NCBI RefSeq assembly: GCF_003391395.1
Contig: NZ_CP024190.1
Coordinates: 6,389,311-6,453,310, forward strand
Reading direction: 5' to 3'
Origin: Mycobacterium marinum
Lineage (GTDB): Bacteria > Actinomycetota > Actinomycetes > Mycobacteriales > Mycobacteriaceae
DNA length: 64,000 nt
Made by a program: the position numbers and the translations under genes. Shown here piece after piece: positions 35,911 to 43,485 of the stretch (position 1 is its first letter; each line of letters opens with the position of its first letter). Under the pieces are notes generated by a model. That model was not told the origin of the DNA. It ran no database searches and worked only from the letters and a program-made list of their open reading frames with translations.

Positions 35911-36075
35911 CAGCAATGCAATTCCCAAGTGCTCAACTGGCTAGTCACCAACCACGCCCCGGCTCGCGGATTAGGGAAACGGTTCTATGCCACAGGGTTT
36001 CTTGGCTATCTGGGCAGTCCACTACAGATCCCCATATATGACAAATGCCATGGCATCAGAGGAGAGTGGAACTAG
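35911..36075 (+). pseudogene. C-terminal fragment of a second Rv2082-like effector
   Basis: An open frame without its own start. It reads SQVLNWLVTNHAPARGL and SPLQIPIYD, matching SQVLNGLIANHAPISGL and SPLRIATYD at the C-terminus of the 779-aa effector. It begins 1 nt after the lipoprotein stop and ends with TAG at 36075. It is best explained as the remnant of a duplicated effector gene whose 5' part was deleted. Confidence 0.7.
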
Positions 36076-36223
36076 TTCTGAGTGATAGCTGAGGACACCA
36101 CAACACAATAAGAGCAGCGGCGTGCTCTCCGGCAGGCAAATCTTCCGCAATCGAAGGGCCTCCGCACGCCCCTCGTACAACCCGCTCTCAGCGGCGCCCG
36201 ACAGCACCTGAGAGGGACCCGCC

Positions 36224-36421
36224 GTGATGCTTGAGAATGCAGCGGTCAATCCGGCGCTCAACACCAGACATCGCGATGCTGCTCGCGAGCTAGCGAGTGC
36301 GTACCTAACGGACACTGCCAAGAGCAGTGATGACGTCGTCAGTCAGGCCGAGTTTCAGGCGGCGCTCGACGATGTCATCGCCAACGATGCTGTTATGAAA
36401 AAGGCATTCGGTGGTGACTGA
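36224..36421 (+). CDS. Small hypothetical protein (65 aa)
   Basis: A short helical protein ending SQAEFQAALDDVIANDAVMK KAFGGD (shown with a break). A GAGAGGGA ribosome-binding site lies just upstream of tandem GTG ATG codons at 36224 and 36227; either may be the start. Its 3' end overlaps the next, truncated frame by 8 nt, as in an operon. I do not recognise the family. Confidence 0.5.
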   Translation: MMLENAAVNPALNTRHRDAARELASAYLTDTAKSSDDVVSQAEFQAALDDVIANDAVMKKAFGGD

Positions 36422-36575
36422 CCTCCCGCCCGGCAACTGGACGGCGGCACTCATCGGCGCATGGTGGCCGGCCTCATCGACGACCCTGCGTGTTGGCGCC
36501 CAACATTGGTCCGTGTGGATGATGCGGAAGCAAGAGCTGGCGCACCTTTCTCAAGTGTCGCCGGCGATCTCTTAG
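36414..36575 (+). pseudogene. 5' fragment of a small gene cut by IR-R
   Basis: A GTG start overlapping the upstream gene by 8 nt. The frame reads LPPGNWTAALIGAWWPAS and then TLRVGAQHWSVWMMRKQELA, with the Trp-rich look of small ESX-neighbourhood proteins. It then runs into the inverted repeat at 36544 and stops at 36575. The coding-like part ends exactly where the repeat begins, so the gene appears truncated by the rearrangement. Confidence 0.55.
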
Positions 36576-36739
36576 CTACCTGGGTCAGCCGTCGACAACC
36601 GTGGGGTTAGTGTGACTAGTCGGCTCTTCCGAGTCGAAGTAATCTCGTCACCGTGTCGTCATTACCGATGGTGGCCCGGTCAATCGAAATGCGCGCGCAA
36701 ATTCGCTGCAGCTACCCTGCGATGGGCGGGCGACGGTGT
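36544..36739. repeat. Inverted repeat, right copy (IR-R)
   Basis: The reverse complement of 31957-32151, with about a dozen differences. Its outer end lies 24 bp before the ATG of the small gene at 36763, and its inner end interrupts the frame starting at 36414. No transposase or obvious target duplication was seen beside it. Confidence 0.88.
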
Positions 36740-36762
36740 TGGCAAGATGTATCAAGCGAGTG

Positions 36763-36990
36763 ATGGAATCTGTAGTGAGTAGAAAAATCGCCGGAAAAAT
36801 CTTCTCTACGCCGGAAGAGGCAGGTGTAACTCCACCGACAGAAGAGGAGTTGGCGCGCGCCAGAAAGATGCTCGACGACTTCCAGAAAAAGGTAAACGCG
36901 GCGGCACCTGAAGATCGGGTAACTGATGTTTCACCCAAGTTTTGGGACGATACTTCCGGTACCGAATATCAAAGCCCACAGCAGCGCTAG
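36763..36990 (+). CDS. Orphan paralogue of the putative immunity protein
   Basis: A 75-aa protein beginning MESVVSRKIAGKIFSTPEEA. It shares TPPTEEELARAR, a long amphipathic helix (DDFQKKV) and VSPKFWDDTSG with the 75-aa protein encoded convergently at 37090-37317. Its base composition is more AT-rich than its neighbours. The ATG at 36763 aligns with the second Met of the paralogue; the frame is open to a TTG at 36736. It may be a second immunity gene left from another toxin cassette. No known family is recognised. Confidence 0.6.
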   Translation: MESVVSRKIAGKIFSTPEEAGVTPPTEEELARARKMLDDFQKKVNAAAPEDRVTDVSPKFWDDTSGTEYQSPQQR

Positions 36991-37089
36991 CTCGGGACTG
37001 CCCGGTTCTGGGGAGCGTGTCAAGCGATCGGCTCAGTCGTGAAGTGGGTATATGAAACCGAGATCGCGGCATTTCTTTCTGATGTCAAT

Positions 37090-37317
37090 TTACGGACCAG
37101 AAGTACCGTCCCAAAACTTGGGCGATACTTCTGTCAGTTTATCCGGCGACACTTCATCCATTTTCGCCTGAAACTCATTGAAAATTTGTCGCGCGCGTGC
37201 AATCTCTTCCTCCGTCGGTGGGGTGAACCCCGACTGCTTTGCTTCCTCAGCTGTATAGAAGGTCTTGCCAGCAAATTCTCGACTCACCGATAACTCCATC
37301 CACCTGTCATCGTCCAT
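37090..37317 (-). CDS. Putative immunity protein downstream of the CpnT-like toxin
   Basis: A 75-aa acidic, helical protein (SREFAGKTFYTAEEAKQSGF, TPPTEEEIARARQIF, VSPKFWDGTSG). It starts 9 nt after the end of the CpnT-like toxin gene on the same strand, the place occupied by the TNT antitoxin gene (IFT, Rv3902c) in M. tuberculosis. It is not similar to IFT as far as I can tell, which fits a different toxin domain. The function is inferred from position. The region is AT-rich for this genome, suggesting transfer. A second start at the internal Met (MELSVS) is possible. Confidence 0.6.
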   Translation of the reverse strand: MDDDRWMELSVSREFAGKTFYTAEEAKQSGFTPPTEEEIARARQIFNEFQAKMDEVSPDKLTEVSPKFWDGTSGP

Positions 37318-37325
37318 GGAAATTT

Positions 37326-39379
37326 CTAACGCTCCAACATATCTATTATTGCCCTGCCCGTTAACGGATCGACCGTTTTATCGAGCACATAGAATACCGT
37401 GCCGGTGGGAAATAGGACTTCCCGTTCATTTGGGAACATCGAAAAAGCGGACACATCACGTCCCGTCTTCGACATGATTCTCATCTCTACCTTTCCCGCG
37501 AAAGCCGACGACTGCGCCACCTCGGGGTCGATTGTGGTACTCATGAACGCCTTCTCTTCGATGCTTAGCCACCGGAAGGGTTGGGTCGCGCGGCAGGTTC
37601 GGAGGCATCTCCTCCACAGCCGCTATGTGAAATGTCGCCTGCGCGGGTCTGCCTGCCGATGCATATGAGCTGCTTCGAGTCACCTCCATGACAAGTCCTT
37701 TCTCGACCGGCGTTGAGTGCGCCCGGGAAGGGACCTGTTCACCACGCTGGGCATCTGCCGGCAACTCCTTCTCGCCACGTGCAGCAGCAACAAGCGCCCG
37801 CGCTTCCCCTAGTTGAGCTCCTGCTGGTTTGACGGGTTCACCGGTAGCCGGCTTGTCGACTGGGGGTGCCTTAGATTCGGTCGGGCTGTGCGGCAGCCCG
37901 TGGCCATCTGATGGGCGGAGAGGTTTGGGCTGTGGTGCGGCTGCGGGCTGCTTCGCTTCTTGCTGCGGCATGGTTGATGGCGGTGTGTGTTCAGCGGCAC
38001 TAGCGTCCGGCCGCTTCAGCGGGTTGGGTTCACCCATCTCGTTGGGTCGCAGCCGCGCCTTGAGGCCCTGTAGGCCATCGGCGAGATCACGGCCTTTGCT
38101 CGCGGCCTTGGAAATTGGTCCGCCAGGCAGAAATAGATTTGCCAGGTCGAACTCCGACTTCCCTAGCGCCTCACCGGGACTTCGGGACCAGTCATCCCAA
38201 TGAGTTACCTCCTTACCGAGCTGCTTCCACGATTCCCAGACCGAAGGTGCGTGGTCGTCACCCAGACCAACCAACGGCGCCATCCCTTGGGCCATACTCC
38301 CGACATCGCGGGCATAGCCCAGAGGGTCCAGCAATGCCCGGATCTGGTTATAGGTCAGGGCGGTCTCTGCCAGGCCTCAGGCTGCCTCGCCAAGACCCTT
38401 CAAACGTTGACCACCGAAGTCGACGATCGCGCCTACCGGGTTGCCATGCAGAAACTGATCCAATTCCTTAGCCGCATGTCGGGCCATCGTGTCAAGCACG
38501 GTGTTCGGCCTGGACCAGTGCGGCGTTGAATTGTGCACTTAGCGCGTTTGCCTCGGCGGCGAAATGATCTACCACTGCGGCGATGTCATGGGCGATCCGC
38601 TCAATCTCGTCTTCGTCCTCGCCGGTCAGAACCTCCCACACTTCTTTTATCCCGGTCAGCGGGTCGCAGATGCGGGCCAGCAAGTCCAGGATCGCCGCGT
38701 GCACCTCGTCGATCTGGTCCGCATACCTGTCGAGTTGAGCGGCGATCGTCTGACATTGCCCCACAACGGAGATCGTGCTGACGTAGGCATCAGGAAACGC
38801 TCGCTCGATGAGTCCTGACTCTGGAAGCTGCTGCGAACGGATTGCGCCCAGTGGACCCGCCGTCAGCTGGGTCTCTACCAGCGCGAACTTGGTGCCCTCC
38901 GCTGTCCACTCCGAAGCTGCTGTGCGCAACTTGCTCGAGTTGCCCGTCGGCCAGATCCTTCCTATGTATGGGGCTACCCATCCCCAACCCGCCGGTGCGC
39001 TGTCAGCAGTCCCGACCGCCGACGGTGCGGAGGCCGCGACAATGCAGCTGGTCAACGTCGGCGCGGGGAGCGCGGCCGCCCGCCGCGTTACGTCCGACAT
39101 CGCCTCAGCCAGCGAATAGTTGTGGGCCGACATGCGGACGCCGTCTCCGATGCTGCCCAACCCATTTCGGGTAGCCGCCATGGCCGAGAAGACCTTGGCC
39201 GCTGCCCTGTCATAGCCACGCCCAACCACCGCGCCGACCGGATCGTCCCCGGCCATCCCGGCACAACCCGCCAGCACAGCGGACAACGATGCGATCACCG
39301 GTTCCCGCCCCTCGCCGGCAGCGACCACCGCGGCGCCAGCGCCATCGAGGGCCGCGGGATCCACGGCCAGCGGCGCCAT
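37326..39379 (-). pseudogene. CpnT-like toxin gene with ADP-ribosyltransferase-like end, disrupted
   Basis: Starts MAPLAVDPAALDGAGAAVVA, the N-terminus of CpnT (Rv3903c), and follows CpnT through GWGWVAPYIGRIWP and LLARICDPLTGIKEVWEVLT. The frame then changes near 38,495. It continues as HAAKELDQFLHGNPVGAIVD up to an in-frame TGA at 38377-38379, then in the same frame from about 38,334 (DPLGYARDVGSMAQGMAPLV), then a Pro-rich linker, and changes frame again near 37,560. The last 72 codons read FMSTTIDPEVA and FPNEREVLFPTGTVFYV. These are the STS-like and E-x-E motifs of ADP-ribosyltransferases, in place of the TNT NAD-glycohydrolase. The usual N-terminal Arg motif is not evident. The gene follows esxF-esxE, whose products export CpnT. 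Confidence 0.8.
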
Positions 39380-39383
39380 CAGC

Positions 39384-39674
39384 TCATGACCACATGCGCT
39401 GATTCGCTGACATGACCGCGGTGTAGTTGGTGTGCGCGCTGTGTCCCGCGGACCGCAACTGAGCAAGCGCTTCGCGCATCATCGCTTCGCCACCGGCCCA
39501 ATGCCGATGCGCCTCGGCATGGGCTGCCGCGCCCTCGCCCGTCCATGTCACGTGCAATCTGGTTACCAGGGATTCGATTTCAGCAATCATGGCTTCCGCG
39601 TGACGACCAAACTCCGCCATCCGCGCTACCGCATCGGACAGCGAGGCGGGATCCACCCGGAAGGGATCAGCCAT
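39384..39674 (-). CDS. esxE: WXG100-type protein EsxE
   Basis: A 96-aa EsxE with a W-T-G turn at W44 (HVTWTGEGAA) and the conserved block EIESLVTRLHVTWTGEGAAA. With EsxF it forms a complex that in M. tuberculosis makes pores and is needed for CpnT export. I chose the ATG at 39674, which overlaps the esxF stop; an in-frame GTG at 39686 is the alternative. The stop is 4 nt before the CpnT-like start. Confidence 0.88.
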   Translation of the reverse strand: MADPFRVDPASLSDAVARMAEFGRHAEAMIAEIESLVTRLHVTWTGEGAAAHAEAHRHWAGGEAMMREALAQLRSAGHSAHTNYTAVMSANQRMWS

Positions 39675-39978
39675 GGCCCAACTCACGTAGAGCCCGCGCC
39701 GACGCCGCCTCGTTGGCTTGATAGCCCGCGCCCGCTTGGCCTACCGACTCCGCCAGCATCGACAGCCCCAACTGCACCTCTCCGGCACCGCGGCGCCACA
39801 ATTCCCATGCCGAGGCAAATGCACTCCCCGACGCGCCGCGCCACCCGCCCAACATGTCGCCAACCTGTCCTTCGAGCTCAGCCAGTTCGCCTTGAAGATG
39901 TTCGGCAGCACCACGCAGCGATTCCGCGAAGCCAAGCATCGCAGCGGCATTCGCACTTAGCGTGCCGTCAGCATCCAT
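39667..39978 (-). CDS. esxF: WXG100-type protein EsxF
   Basis: A 103-aa EsxF with W46 in MLGGWRGASGSAFASAWELW, matching EsxF (Rv3905c). First gene of the esxF-esxE-toxin-immunity operon. A ~110-bp gap to the LppJ-like gene upstream on the same strand presumably holds the promoter. It is intact although the toxin gene is broken. Confidence 0.88.
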   Translation of the reverse strand: MDADGTLSANAAAMLGFAESLRGAAEHLQGELAELEGQVGDMLGGWRGASGSAFASAWELWRRGAGEVQLGLSMLAESVGQAGAGYQANEAASARALRELGHG

Positions 39979-40088
39979 GTCGGCAACCTAGCCACCCGGA
40001 GGCGCGTCCGCAATTCACTTGGCCGCCCCGCCCTGGGCCCACCCAGCGCACCTGGACAGCCATGTCCAACTCAATGCCACATGGCTTG

Positions 40089-40697
40089 TTACTTTCCGCG
40101 GAGCTGCTCGTCAATGCGGGAGCCCATCGTCGTGCCCTCGAGGCGATGGTTGGTCATATTGCGGCATTCGCCGTAGAGCTGGATGCTGCCCTTCCCGCTA
40201 GCGGAGCTTTGGGTCAGCACCGCCACCACCCCGTTCTTGTTCAGGACGCGGCCAAAGGAGTGCCAATCAGGCGGAGGGCCATCACTCCAGCCGTGAGCAA
40301 CCATGTCGGTCGCGATCTGTTGAAAGACCGTATTCGGTTCGGCTGCAGCGGGATAGCCCCCGATGTCGTCAGTGGGCCACGCGAAACTCATGGAGACCAG
40401 GCCGCGATATGGCGGATCGCCTTGGTCATTGCATGACGAGAAGTCGAAGCGTCCGGTTGGATCCTGCAGGCCTGCAAAGCTGGCGATCTGTTTGGCCGGT
40501 TCGATGACTTGATCGCGGGCCTGTTGGTCCGACAGCGGATGAGCCGGCTGATCGATCTCGGGACGGTGCGGTCTCATCAGTGAACATCCTCCCAAGACGA
40601 GCACAGCCATCGCCACCCCGATATGCCGCAGTGCAGTGCGGGATCGGGCGCGGTGATCAGCGCGGCGGTTGGTAAGCGGGATAGTGGTGGTCATCAT
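40089..40697 (-). CDS. LppJ-like lipoprotein (Rv2080 family)
   Basis: A protein of about 202 aa with an N-terminal signal, a hydrophobic stretch (HIGVAMAVLVLGGC) and a lipobox LGGC. The mature part contains FDFSSCNDQGDPPYRG and MVAHGWSDGPPPDWH blocks. In M. tuberculosis lppJ (Rv2080) follows Rv2079, the same order as here. The start is uncertain: ATG codons at 40697 and 40694 overlap the hydrolase gene by about 40 nt, and a Met at 40613 would shorten the signal peptide. Confidence 0.75.
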   Translation of the reverse strand: MMTTTIPLTNRRADHRARSRTALRHIGVAMAVLVLGGCSLMRPHRPEIDQPAHPLSDQQARDQVIEPAKQIASFAGLQDPTGRFDFSSCNDQGDPPYRGLVSMSFAWPTDDIGGYPAAAEPNTVFQQIATDMVAHGWSDGPPPDWHSFGRVLNKNGVVAVLTQSSASGKGSIQLYGECRNMTNHRLEGTTMGSRIDEQLRGK

Positions 40698-42615
40698 GGA
40701 CGGTGTCTCGTGGACGGTCGCTTTCTGGATCGATGTATGCCGGAACGCCGGGGACCCGGAACGGTCCGACGTGCGGCTGCCGCCGCCCCTCGGCAATCAG
40801 GTCGTCGCTCGCAAGTCGGTCTGGATGGCCGCTGGCGATATCGGTAATGCTGCGCAGCGACTCGCTGCCCATCACGTAGTAATGCGAATGGTCGTGTCGG
40901 TCCATCGTTGCTGAGCCAGGTACTTCCGCGTGAAAGCGGACTGATCCAAAGCCGTCGCCGGCCGGATCACGACCCAAGCCGGCATCCAACGGAATCGGCA
41001 CCCCATACTCCCTGAGTTTGCCTTTGAGTAATTCGCCAGGTACACCGCTGGATTCGCCGATCCAGCTGACCGGGTCCGTAGAGGCCGACCCGACGTAGAC
41101 CCGTCCTCCGTCGAGATGGAAGTCGGCTGCACTGCGCGCGAGATCGGTTCCAGGACATCCTATGAGGATTGCGTCGTTCGCGTGCATGCCGCTGCCGGCA
41201 AACGCATCGGCTACCGTGGTCGATCCGTAGGAGTGTCCAATTACGGTGACATGTTGGGGCGTCAGGCTGTTGTGGGTGACCCAAAGCCCGTTCACATCGT
41301 TGGCCAGCAGTGCACCGCCGCTGCGCGCGAGCCCCGGCTCTGTGACTCTCACGTCGGAAAATCCGTTGGGGGCGTCATATCCCATCCAGGCGATCACCGC
41401 TGTGTAGTGGTGCTCAGGGTCTGCGGCGAGGGCCTGATCATAAAGGTTGGTCGCATCGTCGTGGTCTGACATCCAGCCCTGCGCCACGCTGCTGCCGGTT
41501 CCCGGCACGATCACGGCGGTATTGCGTGCATAGTCCGGGTTGCCAATGGCGATCGCCGCTTTGCCCTCGCCGTTGAAGGCCAACGGGTCGTATGCCCACA
41601 GCATGACGGGCCTCGGGTCATCGGTCGCGTGCTCCCGGTCATAGATGAGACCGTCGCGGGTCCTGATGGCATTTCGATAGCGCGTGACATCCGAGCCCGA
41701 AAGCCCATACTTCTGCGGGTTGTTCACGATGTCGTCAGCCGAGACGCCGCGTTGCATTGCCACGCTTTCCACCCGGGTGATGTCGTCGTCCATCACGGCC
41801 TGGTTCACCAAATCACGAGTGATGGCGTTGATGCCGTTGAGATTGCCCAGTTCTGGTGGATGTTCGTCGATCAATCGCCCTCGCTGTTGCGGACTCAACG
41901 AATCCCACCACTTCTTGACCTCCTCGGCACTCGCGGTAGGCGCCGGGATCGCAATCACCTCAGCGGGTTCGGCCGGAGACTGCGGGGCGTCCAAGGCCTG
42001 GATAGCCGCCGGATCGAAGCCGTCGGCGCTCAGACTGGTCAGGGCTTGGTGCAGCAGGCCCGCGTATCCCGCTCGTATCGAATGCAATTGACTCACTGAC
42101 GATTGCGTGTCGCCGACGGCTTGATCTTCAAGTGCGCAAACAAGCGCCTCGAGGGCCAGCCTGTCCGCGGTTGTCAGTTGGGCGCCGTGTTCCAGCGCCA
42201 GCACCTCGCCAATTTCACTGTCGATGTCGCACAGCTGCGCCTCCAGGCCCACAATCTGGCCAGTCGCTGACCGCTGCGCCCCGGCCAGACCGCCGGCAAT
42301 GTTGTCCAATTGGAGCCCGATTTCCGGCAGCCTGGCAGCCTGCGATCTCAACGAAGTGGTCAGCCCCTGGACCTGGGGCGAATCGTTGATCGGGTGAGCG
42401 CCGTTCTCCCGATTCCAGGACGTCTCGAAACGGCGTCGTGCTTGCTCGAAGGCCGTGTCCGCCTCGGTGGTCGATCTGCCCGCATCGTGAAATGCCGTTG
42501 CTAGGTCTGATATCTGGGCCGGGCGACCAAGCTGCAGACTCTGATTGATCGCCCACGGGTCACCGCCGGCCTCGGCAATCAGAAGCGGGATGCTTATGTA
42601 CCGGAGTTGCATCGC
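40657..42615 (-). CDS. Alpha/beta-hydrolase effector with shared N-terminal domain (Rv2079-like)
   Basis: A 652-aa protein. The N-terminal ~220 residues parallel the 779-aa effector (GGDPWAINQSLQLGRPAQIS, ENGAHPINDSPQV). From ~360 on it is a DUF1023-type alpha/beta hydrolase: NTAVIVPGTGSSVAQGW, then the nucleophile elbow VIGHSYGS, a later Asp-containing NDAILIGCPGTD and a His-rich HDHSHYY near the end. The substrate is unknown; lipid or ester hydrolysis is the family guess. The ATG at 42615 begins MQLRYISIP and lies inside the end of the decayed DUF2563 gene, as expected for the overlapping pair Rv2078-Rv2079. Confidence 0.8.
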   Translation of the reverse strand, partial: AMQLRYISIPLLIAEAGGDPWAINQSLQLGRPAQISDLATAFHDAGRSTTEADTAFEQARRRFETSWNRENGAHPINDSPQVQGLTTSLRSQAARLPEIGLQLDNIAGGLAGAQRSATGQIVGLEAQLCDIDSEIGEVLALEHGAQLTTADRLALEALVCALEDQAVGDTQSSVSQLHSIRAGYAGLLHQALTSLSADGFDPAAIQALDAPQSPAEPAEVIAIPAPTASAEEVKKWWDSLSPQQRGRLIDEHPPELGNLNGINAITRDLVNQAVMDDDITRVESVAMQRGVSADDIVNNPQKYGLSGSDVTRYRNAIRTRDGLIYDREHATDDPRPVMLWAYDPLAFNGEGKAAIAIGNPDYARNTAVIVPGTGSSVAQGWMSDHDDATNLYDQALAADPEHHYTAVIAWMGYDAPNGFSDVRVTEPGLARSGGALLANDVNGLWVTHNSLTPQHVTVIGHSYGSTTVADAFAGSGMHANDAILIGCPGTDLARSAADFHLDGGRVYVGSASTDPVSWIGESSGVPGELLKGKLREYGVPIPLDAGLGRDPAGDGFGSVRFHAEVPGSATMDRHDHSHYYVMGSESLRSITDIASGHPDRLASDDLIAEGRRQPHVGPFRVPGVPAYIDPESDRPRDTVHDDHHYPAYQPPR

Positions 42616-42827
42616 ACCGTCCACAGCGTCGTGGCGTGACTCGAGCCTCTTGAGGTGGTTGATGCGCGCGGCGTGCGACGTGCGCTGAGTCGCGCCCGCT
42701 GCGACGGCAAATCGAGGACGATACCCGGCATCAGCGCTCGACACCCGAACTGAGGCGCACTACTTTGGATATGCCCGTGCGTCCGGCGGCATCCATCGCT
42801 CTCCAGCAAACCGGTGTCGATCAACAT
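42594..42827 (-). pseudogene. Decayed DUF2563 gene
   Basis: The frame starts MLIDTGLLESDGCRRTHGHI and ends VRCNSGT, matching the two ends of the intact DUF2563 protein at 43040-43354 (MFVDTGLL...VRWSAGT). It is only 77 codons against 104, and the middle is out of frame; a piece resembling the family centre (AARINHLKRLESRHD) is read in the neighbouring frame. Frameshifts plus an internal deletion are the simplest reading. It overlaps the start of the hydrolase gene by 22 nt. Confidence 0.65.
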
Positions 42828-43039
42828 CGTGAACCCTCCCGCGCCGGCAGCAAGATTACTACCGAGAAATCGCCGGTCAAGTCACCTTGCAGACGCACCG
42901 GACTTTCGCTATTTCAGCGGCGGCCGACCCGCCCCCGGCCCTTACGCCACTCATTGCCATAGTCCGTAAAGGGTTTGTCCCAGAACGGATATCGTCCCTG
43001 GACGGCGGATCTGCAGGTCGTTCGCGATGCTCGGGATAC

Positions 43040-43354
43040 TTATGTACCCGCACTCCACCGCACCGCTTGCAGCGCTTCGGCGTTGTGCTCATCCATGGCG
43101 GTGAATCCCTTGGCGGCCAAGTGTGCGTTGCTGCCGACCGCCGTCAGTGCTTCCTGATGGGCCTGCAGGTTCCGCACGTGTTGCGCATGCGCCGAGTGCA
43201 CGGAGTTGTGAAACGCATCGGCGGCGGCGAAGTCGCCGAACATTCCTGACATGAGCGGCCCCAGCGCGAGACGATCGGCGCCTTCTTGGGCGTGTCCCCC
43301 GGCTCGGTGAGATTCGTTTCCCCCCAGGTGCAGCAGTCCGGTGTCAACAAACAT
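43040..43354 (-). CDS. DUF2563 family protein (Rv2077A-like)
   Basis: A 104-aa helical protein resembling a WXG100/PE-type small ESX partner in size, with MFVDTGLLHLGGNESHRAGG, the block LMSGMFGDFAAADAFHNSVH and the end NAEALQAVRWSAGT. Function unknown. The location beside an Rv2079-like hydrolase and LppJ copies the Rv2077A-Rv2080 order of M. tuberculosis. The start is ATG at 43354 with AAGG upstream. It is intact, while the copy next to the hydrolase is decayed. Confidence 0.8.
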   Translation of the reverse strand: MFVDTGLLHLGGNESHRAGGHAQEGADRLALGPLMSGMFGDFAAADAFHNSVHSAHAQHVRNLQAHQEALTAVGSNAHLAAKGFTAMDEHNAEALQAVRWSAGT

Positions 43355-43485
43355 GGCCAGCCTTGTCTCGTCCAAGTCGCCCGGCAACGCCCTGTCGCGG
43401 TCCCCGAAGCGTCGCCGTCCCTCTCATCCTGGCCGCCACGCTAGTGACGCCCACCTTTGGTGGTCAATTCACCTTGATCAAGGCC

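Noticed and set aside
31957..36739. The inverted repeats as terminal repeats of an insertion sequence
   Set aside because: No transposase or integrase is encoded between them, no target duplication was seen, and 195 bp is long for IS ends.
36544..36739. CRISPR array or regular short repeats
   Set aside because: Only two long copies in inverse orientation. No spaced direct repeats or cas genes occur anywhere in the window.
38377..38379. In-frame TGA in the CpnT-like gene as a selenocysteine or programmed readthrough site
   Set aside because: CpnT has no Sec position there, no SECIS-like element was seen, and two frame changes flank it. Simple decay explains it.
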